Origin: Diplosphaera chodatii
Lineage: Eukaryota > Chlorophyta > Trebouxiophyceae > Prasiolales > Stichococcaceae
NCBI GenBank assembly: GCA_032358165.1
Contig: JAALGY010000038.1
Span: 1 to 64,000, forward strand
Length of the DNA stretch: 64,000 bases
Direction of reading: 5' to 3'
Below the pieces are notes generated by a model. It worked only from the letters and a program-made list of their open reading frames with translations. It was not told the origin of the DNA and made no database searches. Below, piece after piece: positions 12,307 to 22,983 of this stretch. The translations under genes were made by a program, and so were the position numbers. The number at the start of each line of letters is the position of its first letter. The first letter of the stretch is position 1.

Positions 12307-13090
12307 GCTGTATCAGCGCTGCTGCTGCGGAATGCTGGCAGCTGGCAATATGGATCAACCGCGAGCATCACACAGCAACGATCACGGTCTGCAGTGATTT
12401 CAATGCCAGGGGAGGTGAGCGCGACAAGCTGTTTTCGATCGCTGTGACACAGTGGGCCTTCCCCTCAATAGGCTGCATCCCACACCCACTCGCATCTCAC
12501 CATGTCCTGTGTCAGATCACATGGTACAAAACTCGCATCCTCTGTAGCTGCAGATGGGACACACAATGTGCGAAGACTGATTGTCAGGTACTGACAGGCT
12601 GGATCACTATGCGATGGTGCCGACAACAATGTCAATTGGGGTGCGACCAGCTCACAGTGGTGTGCCAGCAAGCAGGCGTTCACATGACATTTCGAGGTGA
12701 CTGAGATCAGCGGGAAACGTGCATCTCTGGCTCTCTGCAGGTTGTGCATTGCACCCCATGGCACTGGGACCTAGTGGGACTAGGACACCCACCACTTACA
12801 CTAAGCATGCTGAGCGAGCTGGGCAGAAAGTCCTTTGCAGGCGCCGCTCAGGGGCGTGCTACTGCTGTCTTGATACAGAGCCGAGCTTGACGATCGAACG
12901 GTCACGGCGGTGTTGGCAACAGCTGTGCTTCACACCGCTTGCCTCGTGAAGCTGGGACACCCACCTTGCGCGAAGGAGACTTGGTTTCAAGGTCTTTGCA
13001 GCTGAGGAGGACATTGCGCAGCCCCACAGTCAGCCGGAGGGGTTGCCGGCCTGGTGCCGGCAGGCTGGGCGGGGTTGCCAGGCAGCAAGC
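12307..13090. promoter_or_regulatory. Intergenic region between divergent golgin and CUL1 start codons
   Basis: About 785 bp separate the two start codons, which point away from each other, so both 5' UTRs and core promoters should lie here. I see no coding exon, clear TATA box or repeat. Open frames here are short and lack protein-like composition. Confidence 0.5.
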
Positions 13091-16000
13091 ATGGATCGCA
13101 AACCCATTGAGCTCGAAGAAGGATGGAGCAAGATGGACGTGAGTGCCAGTCCAGTACATTTTGGACAGGACTCAGAAGCTGCTGGTGCATGCATGCACGC
13201 TGTAGCTCCAGTGCCAGCACGGTAGACAAAGGTGACCCTCGTCCTCCTGGTCAGCACTTGCTGAGTCTGCGGTGCCGCCGCTGCCTGCCCTGCAGAGGGG
13301 CGTCACGAAGCTCAAGCGGCTGCTGGAGGGCGAAGACGAGCCCAGCTTCGACGCCGACCTGTACATGCAGCTGTACACGTGAGTGCGGGCGAAACATGCG
13401 CGCAGCCTGGCGCGTGGGCACTGCTCATGCTTATGCTTTGCGAGCGCAGACTTCAGGCATCCGAGGATCGTGAACCCGCTCAATGTTGCGTCTGCATGTT
13501 GCCTTGGTCTGACGTTTCAGCTGCGCGTATGTGCAGCACCATCTACAACATGTGCACACAAAAGCCGCCGCACGACTACTCAGAGGCGCTGTACAACCGC
13601 TACCGGGATGTCTTCTGCTACTACATCAACGAGTCGGTGGGTACCTGATGCATCCAGTTGTCAGTGTGCAGTGCGTGAGGCCGACTCGTGAAGTGCAGGC
13701 CAACATGAGCGGGATTGATGAGGCCTGCATCCTGCATGTCCACTTGCAGGTGCTACCCTCATTGCGGGATAAGAAGGATGAGAAGCTGTTGCGGGAGCTG
13801 CACCGGCGGTGGGACAATCACAATGTCATGACACGGTGGCTGTCGCGGTTCTTCAACTACTTGGACCGGTGCGGCCTGATCTCGTCTTGCTGTCTGGTAT
13901 TGGCTGTCTGACTGCAGCTGCTGCAAGCAAAGCAAAGCAAAGCTATGTGTGGCTGGCTGCCAACCATCATTCACATGCATGCAGGTACTACATCTCGCGG
14001 CACTCGCTGGCATCCCTGAAGGATGTCGGCTTGCAGTGCTTCAAAGGCAAGCGTGCATACACGCAGCACTCTAGCACACTGCTTATACATGGATGTCAAA
14101 CGTCAGATGCGTGTGTGCTTCTGCCAACCTTGTGCCTTTCTCCCTGCAGACCAGGTGTACACAGAGATCAAGCGGCGAGCGAAGGATGCGCTGCTGATGC
14201 TCATAGAGAAGGAGCGCGAGGGCGAGCAGGTAAGCCAATCTTCACGCTCGATACATCAACATGCAACACCAGCATCACCACAGGTGCCAACAGCGCACAG
14301 CTATCAGCCAGCTGCATTGGGCTGCCAGCCGGCGGCAGCTATGTAAGGTCTACAGATGTCCATGCAGCTGCTGCTGACGCTTAACCCTGCATGCAACAGG
14401 TTGACCGCGCGCTGGTCAAGAATGTGCTGGACATCTACATCCGGGTCGGCATGGACTCGATGGACGCATATGAGGCGGACTTCGAGACGGACCTGCTGTC
14501 CACCACCGCCACTTTCTACAAGCGGAAGGTACGGGCGAGATACATTGCAGCGGCAGCACGTGCAGCGAGCAGCAGTCTCTTGTGGCGCAGCAGATTCACG
14601 CATGCAGGGACCGTCCGCCCGGCTGCGATCAGGCTGGCGCCTCGTGAGCTCAAGCAGCACTTGACGCTGAGCACCTGCATTGCATGCTACCTGCAGGCGG
14701 CGGTCTGGATTGCGGAGGACAGCTGCCCGGAGTACATGGTCAAAGCGGAGGAGTGCTTGCGGCAAGAGGAGGACCGAGTGCTGCACTACCTGCACATCTC
14801 CACGAAGCCCAAGCTGCTGGAGCAGGTGCACGCACTGTGCCCCCATGACATCTAGAGGCTGCACATGGCCCGCCATAATTGTTTGCTGCACTTGTGGTAT
14901 ACCTAGCTGAGGCCTTTGGCGAGATGGCACCCTATGCTGCATGACTGCATCAGGCCCCCGGCAGCCTGTGACCCAGTGACGTTGCGCCCGGCAGGTGGAG
15001 ACAGAGGTGCTGGCGCACTACGAGCAGCAGCTCCTGGAGAAGGAAAACTCCGGCTGCGCCGCGCTGCTGCGGGACGATAAGGTGCTGCTCATAAAAATTT
15101 GCACGGAGCGCACTGGGCAGCGATCTTGTTGTGCAGTGCTGATGCAGCTGCTCCTCTATCCATCGCACCGGGCCCTGACAACCCTGTTGTGCGCCTCGTC
15201 TGTTCCACAGAAGGAGGACCTGGCCCGGATGTACCGCCTGTTCAGCCGCATCCCCAAGGGCCTGGAGCCGGTCGCGGACGCCTTCAAGAAGCACGTGGAG
15301 GCGGACGGCATGGCGCTCGTCAAGGAGGCGACCGAGGCGGCGACAGCCAAGGCAGCGGCAGGCAAGCATAGACGCACTGCACTTGCATGGCCGTGGTAGC
15401 TCCCTGCATACAGGCTTAGCTGTGAAGCTCAACAGCTCCTCAGCCTGTTTCTATCGGCAGTACACCAGCTCACCGAGCTGTTGTACTTGCCCTTGGAGAA
15501 TGCTGTGGAGCTGCTGCCATAGCCAATTGCCTAGCCGCGCGACATGGTTACCATCACATCACATCATTCCATGTACCCTCACGTCTGCAGGCAAGAAGAA
15601 AGCGGCAGCCAGCAGCGATGACGCGGAGACAGGCTTTGTGCGCCAGGTCGTCAACCTGCACGACAAGTACCTAGAGGTGTGCACATCGTGACACATGCTG
15701 TCTGTGCTGTCGATGCCAACCGACGCAGTGGCATGCTATGATGGCGCAGTGACACTGTGCATGCCTCGCTGCTGGCGCATGTGGTTGCCTCGGGTCGTGG
15801 TGGGGTATGTTCACAAAGTTGCTGTTGCTGTCGCAGTACGTGGAGCGATGCTTCAACAGCGCCAGCCTGTTCCACAAGGCCCTGAAGGAGGCTTTCGAGG
15901 CCTTCTGCAACAAGCCGGTCGCCGGCAGCCAGATGGCGGAGCTCATGGCCAACTACTGCAACGCGCTGCTGAAGAAGGTGTGATCGAAAGCTGCCAGTGG

Positions 16001-18727
16001 GCTGAGCTGGTGGTTTCTTTGCCTTGTCATGTCCCTCGTGATCAGGCATCTGCAGATTGGGCATGTCATCTCCACATTTATTCGGTCGAGCAGCTGGTTC
16101 CAGTATTGCCGTTATTTTGCTCCAGGGTGGCGCAGAGAAGCTCAGCGACGAGGCCATCGAGGGCACCCTGGAGAAGGTCATAAAGCTGCTGGCCTACATC
16201 AGCGACAAGGTGCGCACCCGCAGCACGATGTGCACGCCTGCGCTGACAGCCATGCCGCATCTGCATCAGCAAGTTACACACCTGTGCACATATGACACAG
16301 TTCAGCATGCTGATGCAGGACCTGTTTGCGGAGTACTACCGCAAGCGGCTGTCGCGGCGGCTGCTCATCGAGAAGTCCTCGGCAGAGCACCACGAGCGTG
16401 GTGTGCTGGTGCAGCTGAAGCAGCAGTGCGGCGCACAATTCACCTCCAAGGTGCATGGTCTGTAGGATCAGCATCTGCTGTAAACCTCCATAAACCTCCA
16501 CTCACTCTATGCACTGGCAATCGCCAGCTGCTGCCAGTCAGATCACATGGTTTGCAGTAGATGCTGTGCTGCCATGTGGCTGGCCGACCATGGGGATCTG
16601 TCTTTGGAACAGCACGGTCAGGCCCCACTGCCATGCAACATATCAATGTTGTGACACGGTTGCTGTGCTTTGGCACGCAGATGGAGGGCATGGTGCACGA
16701 CCTGCAGCTGGCGCGCGAGACGCAGTCCTCCTTCGAGTCGTGGCGCAACCAGGGCGGCGCCGCCGGCACCCCCGCCGGCTGCGACATCGCGGTCTCGGTG
16801 CGTCCCTCGCCACCCCGCTGTGGCACCTGCAGCGTGCTCAGCTCATCCTTGACTGTTGCAGTCGTGCAGGCACTGCGCGTCTGTCTGGATGTGGCGAATC
16901 CGGAGTTTGACCTCACAAGTGCGTGCTGACATCGGGTTTGTGACGCACCTGCAGGTGCTCACCACGGGCTTCTGGCCGACGTACAAGCAGCAGGACATCG
17001 ACCTGCCCAAGGAGATGCTGGACAGCCAGGCGCAGTTCAAGGTGCGCTGCTGGTGGTGCTCCGAGCGCCCTGGGCCCCACCCGTAGCTGAAGCCCTCGCC
17101 AGCGGCAGCCGAGCCCAGCAGTCGCCGCGACCATCCTGCCCATCCCTGCAGGCGTTTTACGACAACCGGACGAAGAACCGGCGGCTGGCGTGGATCTACA
17201 GCCTGGGCAGCGTCACGATCAAGGGCAACTTCGACGCGCGCCCCGTGGAGATGGCGTGCTCCACCAGCTTCCACGCCGCCGTGCTGCTGCAGTTCAACGA
17301 CAGTGCGCTTCGCTGGCCCCTCGCCTCCCTGCCGATCGGCCGGCTCTCCTGGATCAGCGTGCACACCTGGGCGGCAGCCTTGAGGGCAGGCATGATATAG
17401 GCTGCTGCACATGCACTGCATGTTTGCGTGTGGACCAGCTGCTGAGCATGCAGCACGACCTGTGTTTGTAACCGTGGGTTCTACCCCCGCCCTGCAGAGG
17501 AGGAGCTGTCGTTCCGGGAGCTGCAGGAGTCGCTGCGCATGCCCAAGGAGGACCTGCAGCGCGTGCTCCACTCCCTGTCCTGCGCCAAGTACAAGGTGAG
17601 CATCAGCCCGCACCAGTAGAGAGCGTTTCGCTATGGGGCCATTTAATATGTTCACTCAGTGCTGCCGCCATGAGCGGAGCAGCTGGCTGCACGCATGGGC
17701 AGCATCCGAGCTGTGCTGAGCCATCAACCAAGCAGAAACCCTGATGTCCGGGTGGCTGACCGCCTGCAGGTGCTGACAAAGGCGCCGGAGGGCAAGACGA
17801 TCGACGAGGGCGATGTCTTCAGCTTCAACGCCGGCTTCACCGACAAGATGCGGCGCATCAAGGTATCCACACCACTCTGACTGCCTTGTGTGTGGCTGTT
17901 CACGGCGGTCCTCGCGGCGGCCAGCCAGGTTGTTGCCTGCAAGAGTGGACCCAGAGCTGCTGGGGGGGGTGGCGGGAGGCCAGCAGGCTCACAGCCGAGA
18001 CCCTGGACTCAGCGTCGCTCCCTGCCGATGCCCGCAGATCATGCTGCCGGCGCTGGCGGACGAGAAGAAGCGGGTGGTGGAGGACGTGAACAAGGACCGG
18101 CAGTACGCCATCGACGCCGCGATCGTGCGCACCATGAAGTCGCGCAAGGTCATGAACCACCAGCAGGTGCGGCGGCGGCCTGCGGGCCGTCATGTGTTGT
18201 GCATCAGATGCTGTGCCCGCCCGCTGACAGTCAAGTTGGTGCGCATATTGTTGCATCTGCAGGGGTTCTGCTTCAGTTGTGCTGCCTGCACCGTGCGGAT
18301 GTATGTATGAGGACTGCAGTCAGATGCCTCAGCTCATGTGCTGTGCCGCGCCTGCAGCTGACCATCGAAGTGGTGGAGCAGCTGCGCAAGATGTTCCAGC
18401 CCGACCCGCGCATGATCAAGAAGCAGCTGGAGTCGCTCATCGACCGGGACTACCTGATGCGCGACACCGTGAGTCCTGCACAGCTTCCTGTGTACCTCCA
18501 ACTGCTGCTGCAAACCGTGTGTCCTGCCTCAACTAGCTGATGCTGCACTGTAGCAAGGGTGTTGGTGCACACCCCTAGCACGGCCCTGCTGTGTGCAGCA
18601 GCCAGTGACGGCAGTTGCTCTGTCGTAAACGCAAGTCCTGTAGCCATGCTGCCAAAGGACTCTCCCCGACTGGTGCGCAACTGTTCGCCCACAGGAGAAG
18701 CCAAATACCTTCAAGTATGTGGCATGA
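13091..18727 (+). CDS. CUL1: Cullin-1, scaffold of SCF ubiquitin ligases
   Basis: CUL1 holds SKP1/F-box modules at its N-terminus and RBX1 with the E2 at its C-terminus. I could place 22 exons: 13091-13138, 13296-13378, 13537-13636, 13750-13868, 13985-14046, 14150-14229, 14400-14528, 14697-14825, 14995-15081, 15211-15361, 15591-15676, 15837-15977, 16126-16209, 16319-16450, 16681-16797, 16955-17041, 17152-17302, 17498-17595, 17770-17862, 18038-18166, 18358-18468, 18695-18727. All phases close, giving 749 aa, close to plant CUL1. Visible blocks: [12 protein letters not shown] start, [44 protein letters not shown], the cullin-homology [11 protein letters not shown], the neddylation block [15 protein letters not shown] (acceptor Lys about residue 693), winged-helix [13 protein letters not shown] and the terminal FKYVA. 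Introns 5 and 10 have GC donors. Confidence 0.97.
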
Positions 18728-18986
18728 TCAGCGCCGCTGAGTTCGGGGTGCGGGTGCTGTGGCAGCCATGCGGCGTCACAGCAGCGAGTGTCCAGCGCGG
18801 CAGCCACCTTGCAGCGCGCAGTGTAGCACAAAGCAGCTGGCGTACAGCCATACCTTACGGCAGAACGACAAATGTGGTGGCAGGAGGGGTAGGCAGGCGT
18901 GGGAACACTGGCAGGGATGTGAGTGAATGCAGTCCAGACGATAAGTGCTGCTGTGGTTTGGCATGGTGGCGTGGTCTCGGTATTAC

Positions 18987-18991
18987 TGTAA
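18987..18991 (+). terminator. Putative poly(A) signal TGTAA for CUL1
   Basis: First TGTAA on the plus strand after the CUL1 stop, about 260 nt downstream. TGTAA is the established chlorophyte polyadenylation signal. A 5-mer can occur by chance. Confidence 0.45.
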
Positions 18992-19060
18992 CAGGTGAAC
19001 ATGTGCATGGTTCGCATCTCCACACATCATGCACCCTGACGACACGGTCCTTTCTCACGG

Positions 19061-19065
19061 TTACA
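19061..19065 (-). terminator. Putative poly(A) signal TGTAA for the TMEM144-like gene
   Basis: TTACA on the plus strand is TGTAA on the minus strand, and is the first one after that gene's stop, about 480 nt away. It sits about 70 bp from the CUL1 signal, so the two convergent transcripts would end almost back to back. Confidence 0.4.
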
Positions 19066-19542
19066 CATGACTGCGCACACTCCCGATCAGTGTCGGGCAG
19101 CAGTACTGCATCTAACATCCCTATTCCCAGGTCAGCGTATGTGCTGCATGTACCTTGGGCGTCAACCGGTGCATCTCATGTGACAACGACAGCAGAACCA
19201 CAGTCCCCAGCCGTCATCTTCACAGGAGGTGCCAGCTGGAGGTGTGCTGCCTTCTATGCCAAGCTGTCCGGACCACGCCTGTTCCGTCTGCACAGAGGGC
19301 ACGGAAGATTATCAGCTATCGTGCTGGACCACCGAAATACATTCCGGGCAAACCTGTGTCGTCCTGGATACATTTCAGCACAAGCCAGAGCAGCAGTGCG
19401 CTGTGCTTTCTCGTGGCAAGCCCCTACTGCAGGCAGACGTTGTTGACGTGCAACAGGCACTGCAGGGCTGCTGGCATGTTCGCACCTCTGGCTGCTCTGG
19501 CCGAAGGTAGGTCAGAAGGTGTTACTGCTCGAGCATCAGTCG

Positions 19543-21929
19543 TCAACCCTTTGCCGCCGCGAGGAGTGTGAAGCCTGCCACCACGGCGGCGCTGCCTGCC
19601 AGCAGCCCGGCGATGGCGGGGCCCCCGGACACCTCCCGGTAGTACGCGGCGCCCCACGCCGTGGACACCAGCAGCTGCACCTGGATCGCCGGCCACGCCA
19701 GCGCAAGGCCCAGCTCCTGACGTGAGGGAGAGCCGTCAATCACAGGGCGGCACAGGCTGTCACCCAGGCATCGCAGCAGCTAGCCGGGTTACCGCAGGGG
19801 GGAGTGAGGCAGAAGCCAATGAGCCTTCATGCGGCAGCGCCTAACACAATCGAACTGTCACTGCTGAGCACGCAGATGGTGCGCTGTTGGCGTACAGGCA
19901 TGGCAGCGAAAGCACACTTCTCCACCTGTGTGGCCACTATCGCGAGCGCGTTGCCGGCGCTCCACAGCAGGCCCGCCAGCAGCGCAGGCGGCGCTGCCGC
20001 TCGCGTCCTGGGCTGCAGCCTCGACCTGCAGCGGCACTTGATGCATCATCAGACCGCTCTTCGCGACCGCAGTTTGCTGAACCTCTGGCACTACGCTGGA
20101 CACTGATCCTGCCGTGGAAACAGGCCCTACTGGCCCGTCTGTGCCGAGAGCGGAATTCGCACACAAATTGTCACCCCCCACGTGTCGACTCACCAGCCGA
20201 GCTGGGATGCGGCCGCGCTGTACGCTGCCGCGGCCGCTGCGGTGACCAGCGCGGCCCCGACGCCAAAGGATACCAGGTACTCCAGCCCCGTGATGCTGCG
20301 GTTGGCGTACTTCAGCGGCACCTGCAGCCACGCGGTCGCTGGGCAGAGGTCAGCAGCACCGCACAGCATGCGTTCAGCAGGATGCGTGTGACTTCCGCAA
20401 AACAGCTGACGTGCAGGCCGAATGTCTGCTTGCATGTGACCATGGTTGGTGCTGCAGCAAAACGCGCCCGGCTGTGTGCGGTTGGCACAACTTTACAGGC
20501 CGCCTCACTGGCCCTTCACCAGGAAAGAACCATTGGCGATGCCCACGTACACAGCGCACGCAATGCCAGCGGCATGGCTGATCGGAGCCGCCTGTTTAGC
20601 CGCTAGCAAAGTGCAGCTAGCTGCGACGCCGTCTGGCGCGCCGCCCTGAAGCGGGGTTGTCCCGCCGTCGACAGCAGGTGTCCCACCCTGGGGCGGCCCG
20701 TGCGCCTCGGGCAGCTGCGCTTGCATCCCCGCTGGCGCGCCTGCAGCCAGCTCCACTGCTGGGGGGTGTCAGTCCCTCTCGAGCAGAGGCAACGCTCTGC
20801 GATTACCTGCTCAGCAATTGAGATCGGCAAGTGCCGCTCACTTTGATGGGAGTGTCCAATGCTCACGTGTTGCAGTGACAGCCTGCTCACCTTCAGCGGC
20901 ATGGCTGGGCCCTGTGCTGCCGTTTACCAGGCGCAGCGTCTCAGCATCGTCTGCAGGAGTCGGCGGCGCGGCCTTGCCATGGTGCGGGCTGCTGCCGGCC
21001 CCCCGGCTGGAAATCATGCCCACAGCCGCCATGCCCACCGCCATGAGGCACAACCCTGCAGGGCATGTCCGCAAATTGTGGCGGCATGGAAGCTCGGCCC
21101 ACTCTCGAGGCCGCACCACCGCTTCTGCTGCCACAGCCGCAGACGCCCTGCCTGCTGAGCTGTTTCTGTGCCAAAGTTTGAAGGGGTGCCTGAAGGCTGC
21201 AGGCACTGGTGCTCAGGGAGAACGCGCACCTGCCAGCGCGAGCGGCAGGTTGGCGACGGGTTCGCGGAACACGGCGGTGCCCCACAGGAACGCCACAAAG
21301 ACCGACAGGCCGCTCCAGAGCGCCTGCGACACCGCGAGCCCTGCCGCCTGGATTGCCACGATCGCCGCGACGCCGTTCAGCACCTGCGCACCTCAAGCTG
21401 CTGAAGGACGAGGTGTCGACGTGGGGCACACAGCAGGCTTGCACAAGCAGGCAAGCGTCGTCTGCCTGTGCTTCGTCTGTGAGTGTGCCGTGTTGAGCCA
21501 AGACAGCACGGGTGGGGGCCATGCCAGGGGTTTGGCGAGAGGCAAATTCGCCTCCAAATGCGCACCCAGATGGCGGCCCCGGCGGTGCCCCACCAGGTGA
21601 AGCGCAGCGGCACCGCCAGCAGCGCCAGCCAGCAGGTCGCGAAGCAGGCGGCCGTTTTGTAGCACTGCACCACCAGCGGGTGCACCTGCGACCGCCAAAC
21701 TGGCTCCGTCATGGATCGCACATGATTGCGGACCCAAGACCATGTGCTGTGCTGGCCTGATGCGGACGTCTGATTCACTGATGACGAAGAGCTGCACCTG
21801 AGCATGTTGCAGACGGCGGCTCTTAATGGGGACGCCGAAGCTGCCAAAGGCTACAATGGCGCCGATCACAGCCGCTGCGCCAAGCACTGTGGTGCCCATC
21901 AGGCGCCCGCCTGTCGAAATGGGTAACAT
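19543..21929 (-). CDS. TMEM144-like multi-pass membrane protein (DMT superfamily)
   Basis: TMEM144 proteins are about ten-helix membrane proteins of the drug/metabolite transporter superfamily; substrates are mostly unproven, with sugars often assumed. Eight exons are visible in order: AVIGAIVAFGSFGVPIKS (about 21870), VVQCYKTAACFATCWLALLA (about 21670), a hydrophobic exon with AIVAIQAAGLAVSQALWSGL (about 21365-21230), AVGMAAVGM then a Ser/Pro-rich loop (21060-20890), a loop followed by GIACAVYVGIANGSFLV (20770-20515), PLKYANRSITGLEYLVSFG (20325-20195), ALLAGLLWSAGNALAIVAT (about 20000-19930) and GLALAWPAIQVQLLVSTAWG to the stop at 19543. FGSFGVPIKS, the Trp-rich hairpin and GNALAI match plant and animal members. 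The ATG at 21929 is the longest in-frame start; 21899 is an alternative. Exon edges are approximate. Confidence 0.82.
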
Positions 21930-22983
21930 CGCCGCCGCTGAATCATGGCTGCCTTCTGGCTTGTTGTGAAGGTGTTCCGATGGCAGCCGCAGGGTGTGCG
22001 CAGCTGGACGGCCTCCTGACCGCCAAACATCCACTCAAACAACACACTGAATGTCGGAACTGACCATGTCAGACCTCACACGGGTATCTCAGCCTAGTCG
22101 CTGCAGCAACGTTCTCTCAGCGGCATGAGACGTGCATGGTGAGTGGGTACAATATGGACTTCATAGGCCGGGTTCAGCATAGCAGGCCGGTTTCTTGTCA
22201 CGAGGCACTGAGCATTGCAGGTGTACGTATAGCTTGGCTCCAGTCATTCTGTGACTCTGCGAGTTGTTGTTACCGCTTGCCAACGTGCAACTGATCAACA
22301 TGTACGGCAGCTTTGCACGGGTGAACGGCAGTCCCGGGGTCCCGCACAACCGCCAAAGCCGCAGCTGACCACTTTGACCGCACGGAGCCACTCGTGCATG
22401 TATGCTCAACGCATCACCCAGATCTGCTGCCTCTCACTGGATTGATCAGCATTCTCCACCTGCACAAGCGTTCGGCCACACCTGCGGCGCAGTGTGGGGT
22501 CCGTTAGGCACAATAGTCAGCTGAGCACAGGCCGCGGGTGCAACACTTTTGAGCAACACCTTTGCCCGCAGCGACCGCAGTGCCTCGGTGTTCTGTCTGG
22601 CGGCTACAGGCTGCGGACGAGTTGCGCAAGCTTGCCGCATAGCAGAACATAATCGTCTCGGCCTGGTGTTGATCGGGACCCAGCAGCGGCAACTCGCTCG
22701 AGTCAAGACTCTGCCTGGCCGCACGAGCCTGCAGGTCACTACTGACAGGTAACAGAACACTCATCATGTGCAAGCGCATGTTGATGCGGCGCCAAGTCCC
22801 GTTGCGGCCGGGGGCCAACCGCATCCTGCGTGCATGACTATCGGGCGCTTTTCCCCCTGCAGGGCTGTGCACAAAAGCCGTCAACCACCGCAGCAGCATC
22901 AAACAGCTTGTACGCGAGCCGCGCCCGGCGCAGCCGCAGCTGTCAGCGGCACGCTGCAGTGAGTCAGCGCAGCACAGCACAGG
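21930..22983. promoter_or_regulatory. Intergenic region between divergent TMEM144-like and SGNH genes
   Basis: About 1 kb with no coding exon that I can support. It should contain both promoters and 5' UTRs. A long minus-strand open frame entering from 23211 is the antisense shadow of the GC-rich first exon of the SGNH gene. Confidence 0.5.

Larger units (their letters stand above)
18728..19542. other. Convergent 3' intergenic region (CUL1 / TMEM144-like)
   Basis: This holds the 3' UTRs of both flanking genes. A 295-codon open frame across 18559-19446 has no recognisable protein content, overlaps the true last CUL1 exon in another frame, and looks fortuitous. Confidence 0.6.

Noticed and set aside
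18559..19446. A 295-codon plus-strand open frame
   Set aside because: It overlaps the genuine last CUL1 exon (18695-18727) in another frame and the rest lies in 3' UTR. Composition is not protein-like.
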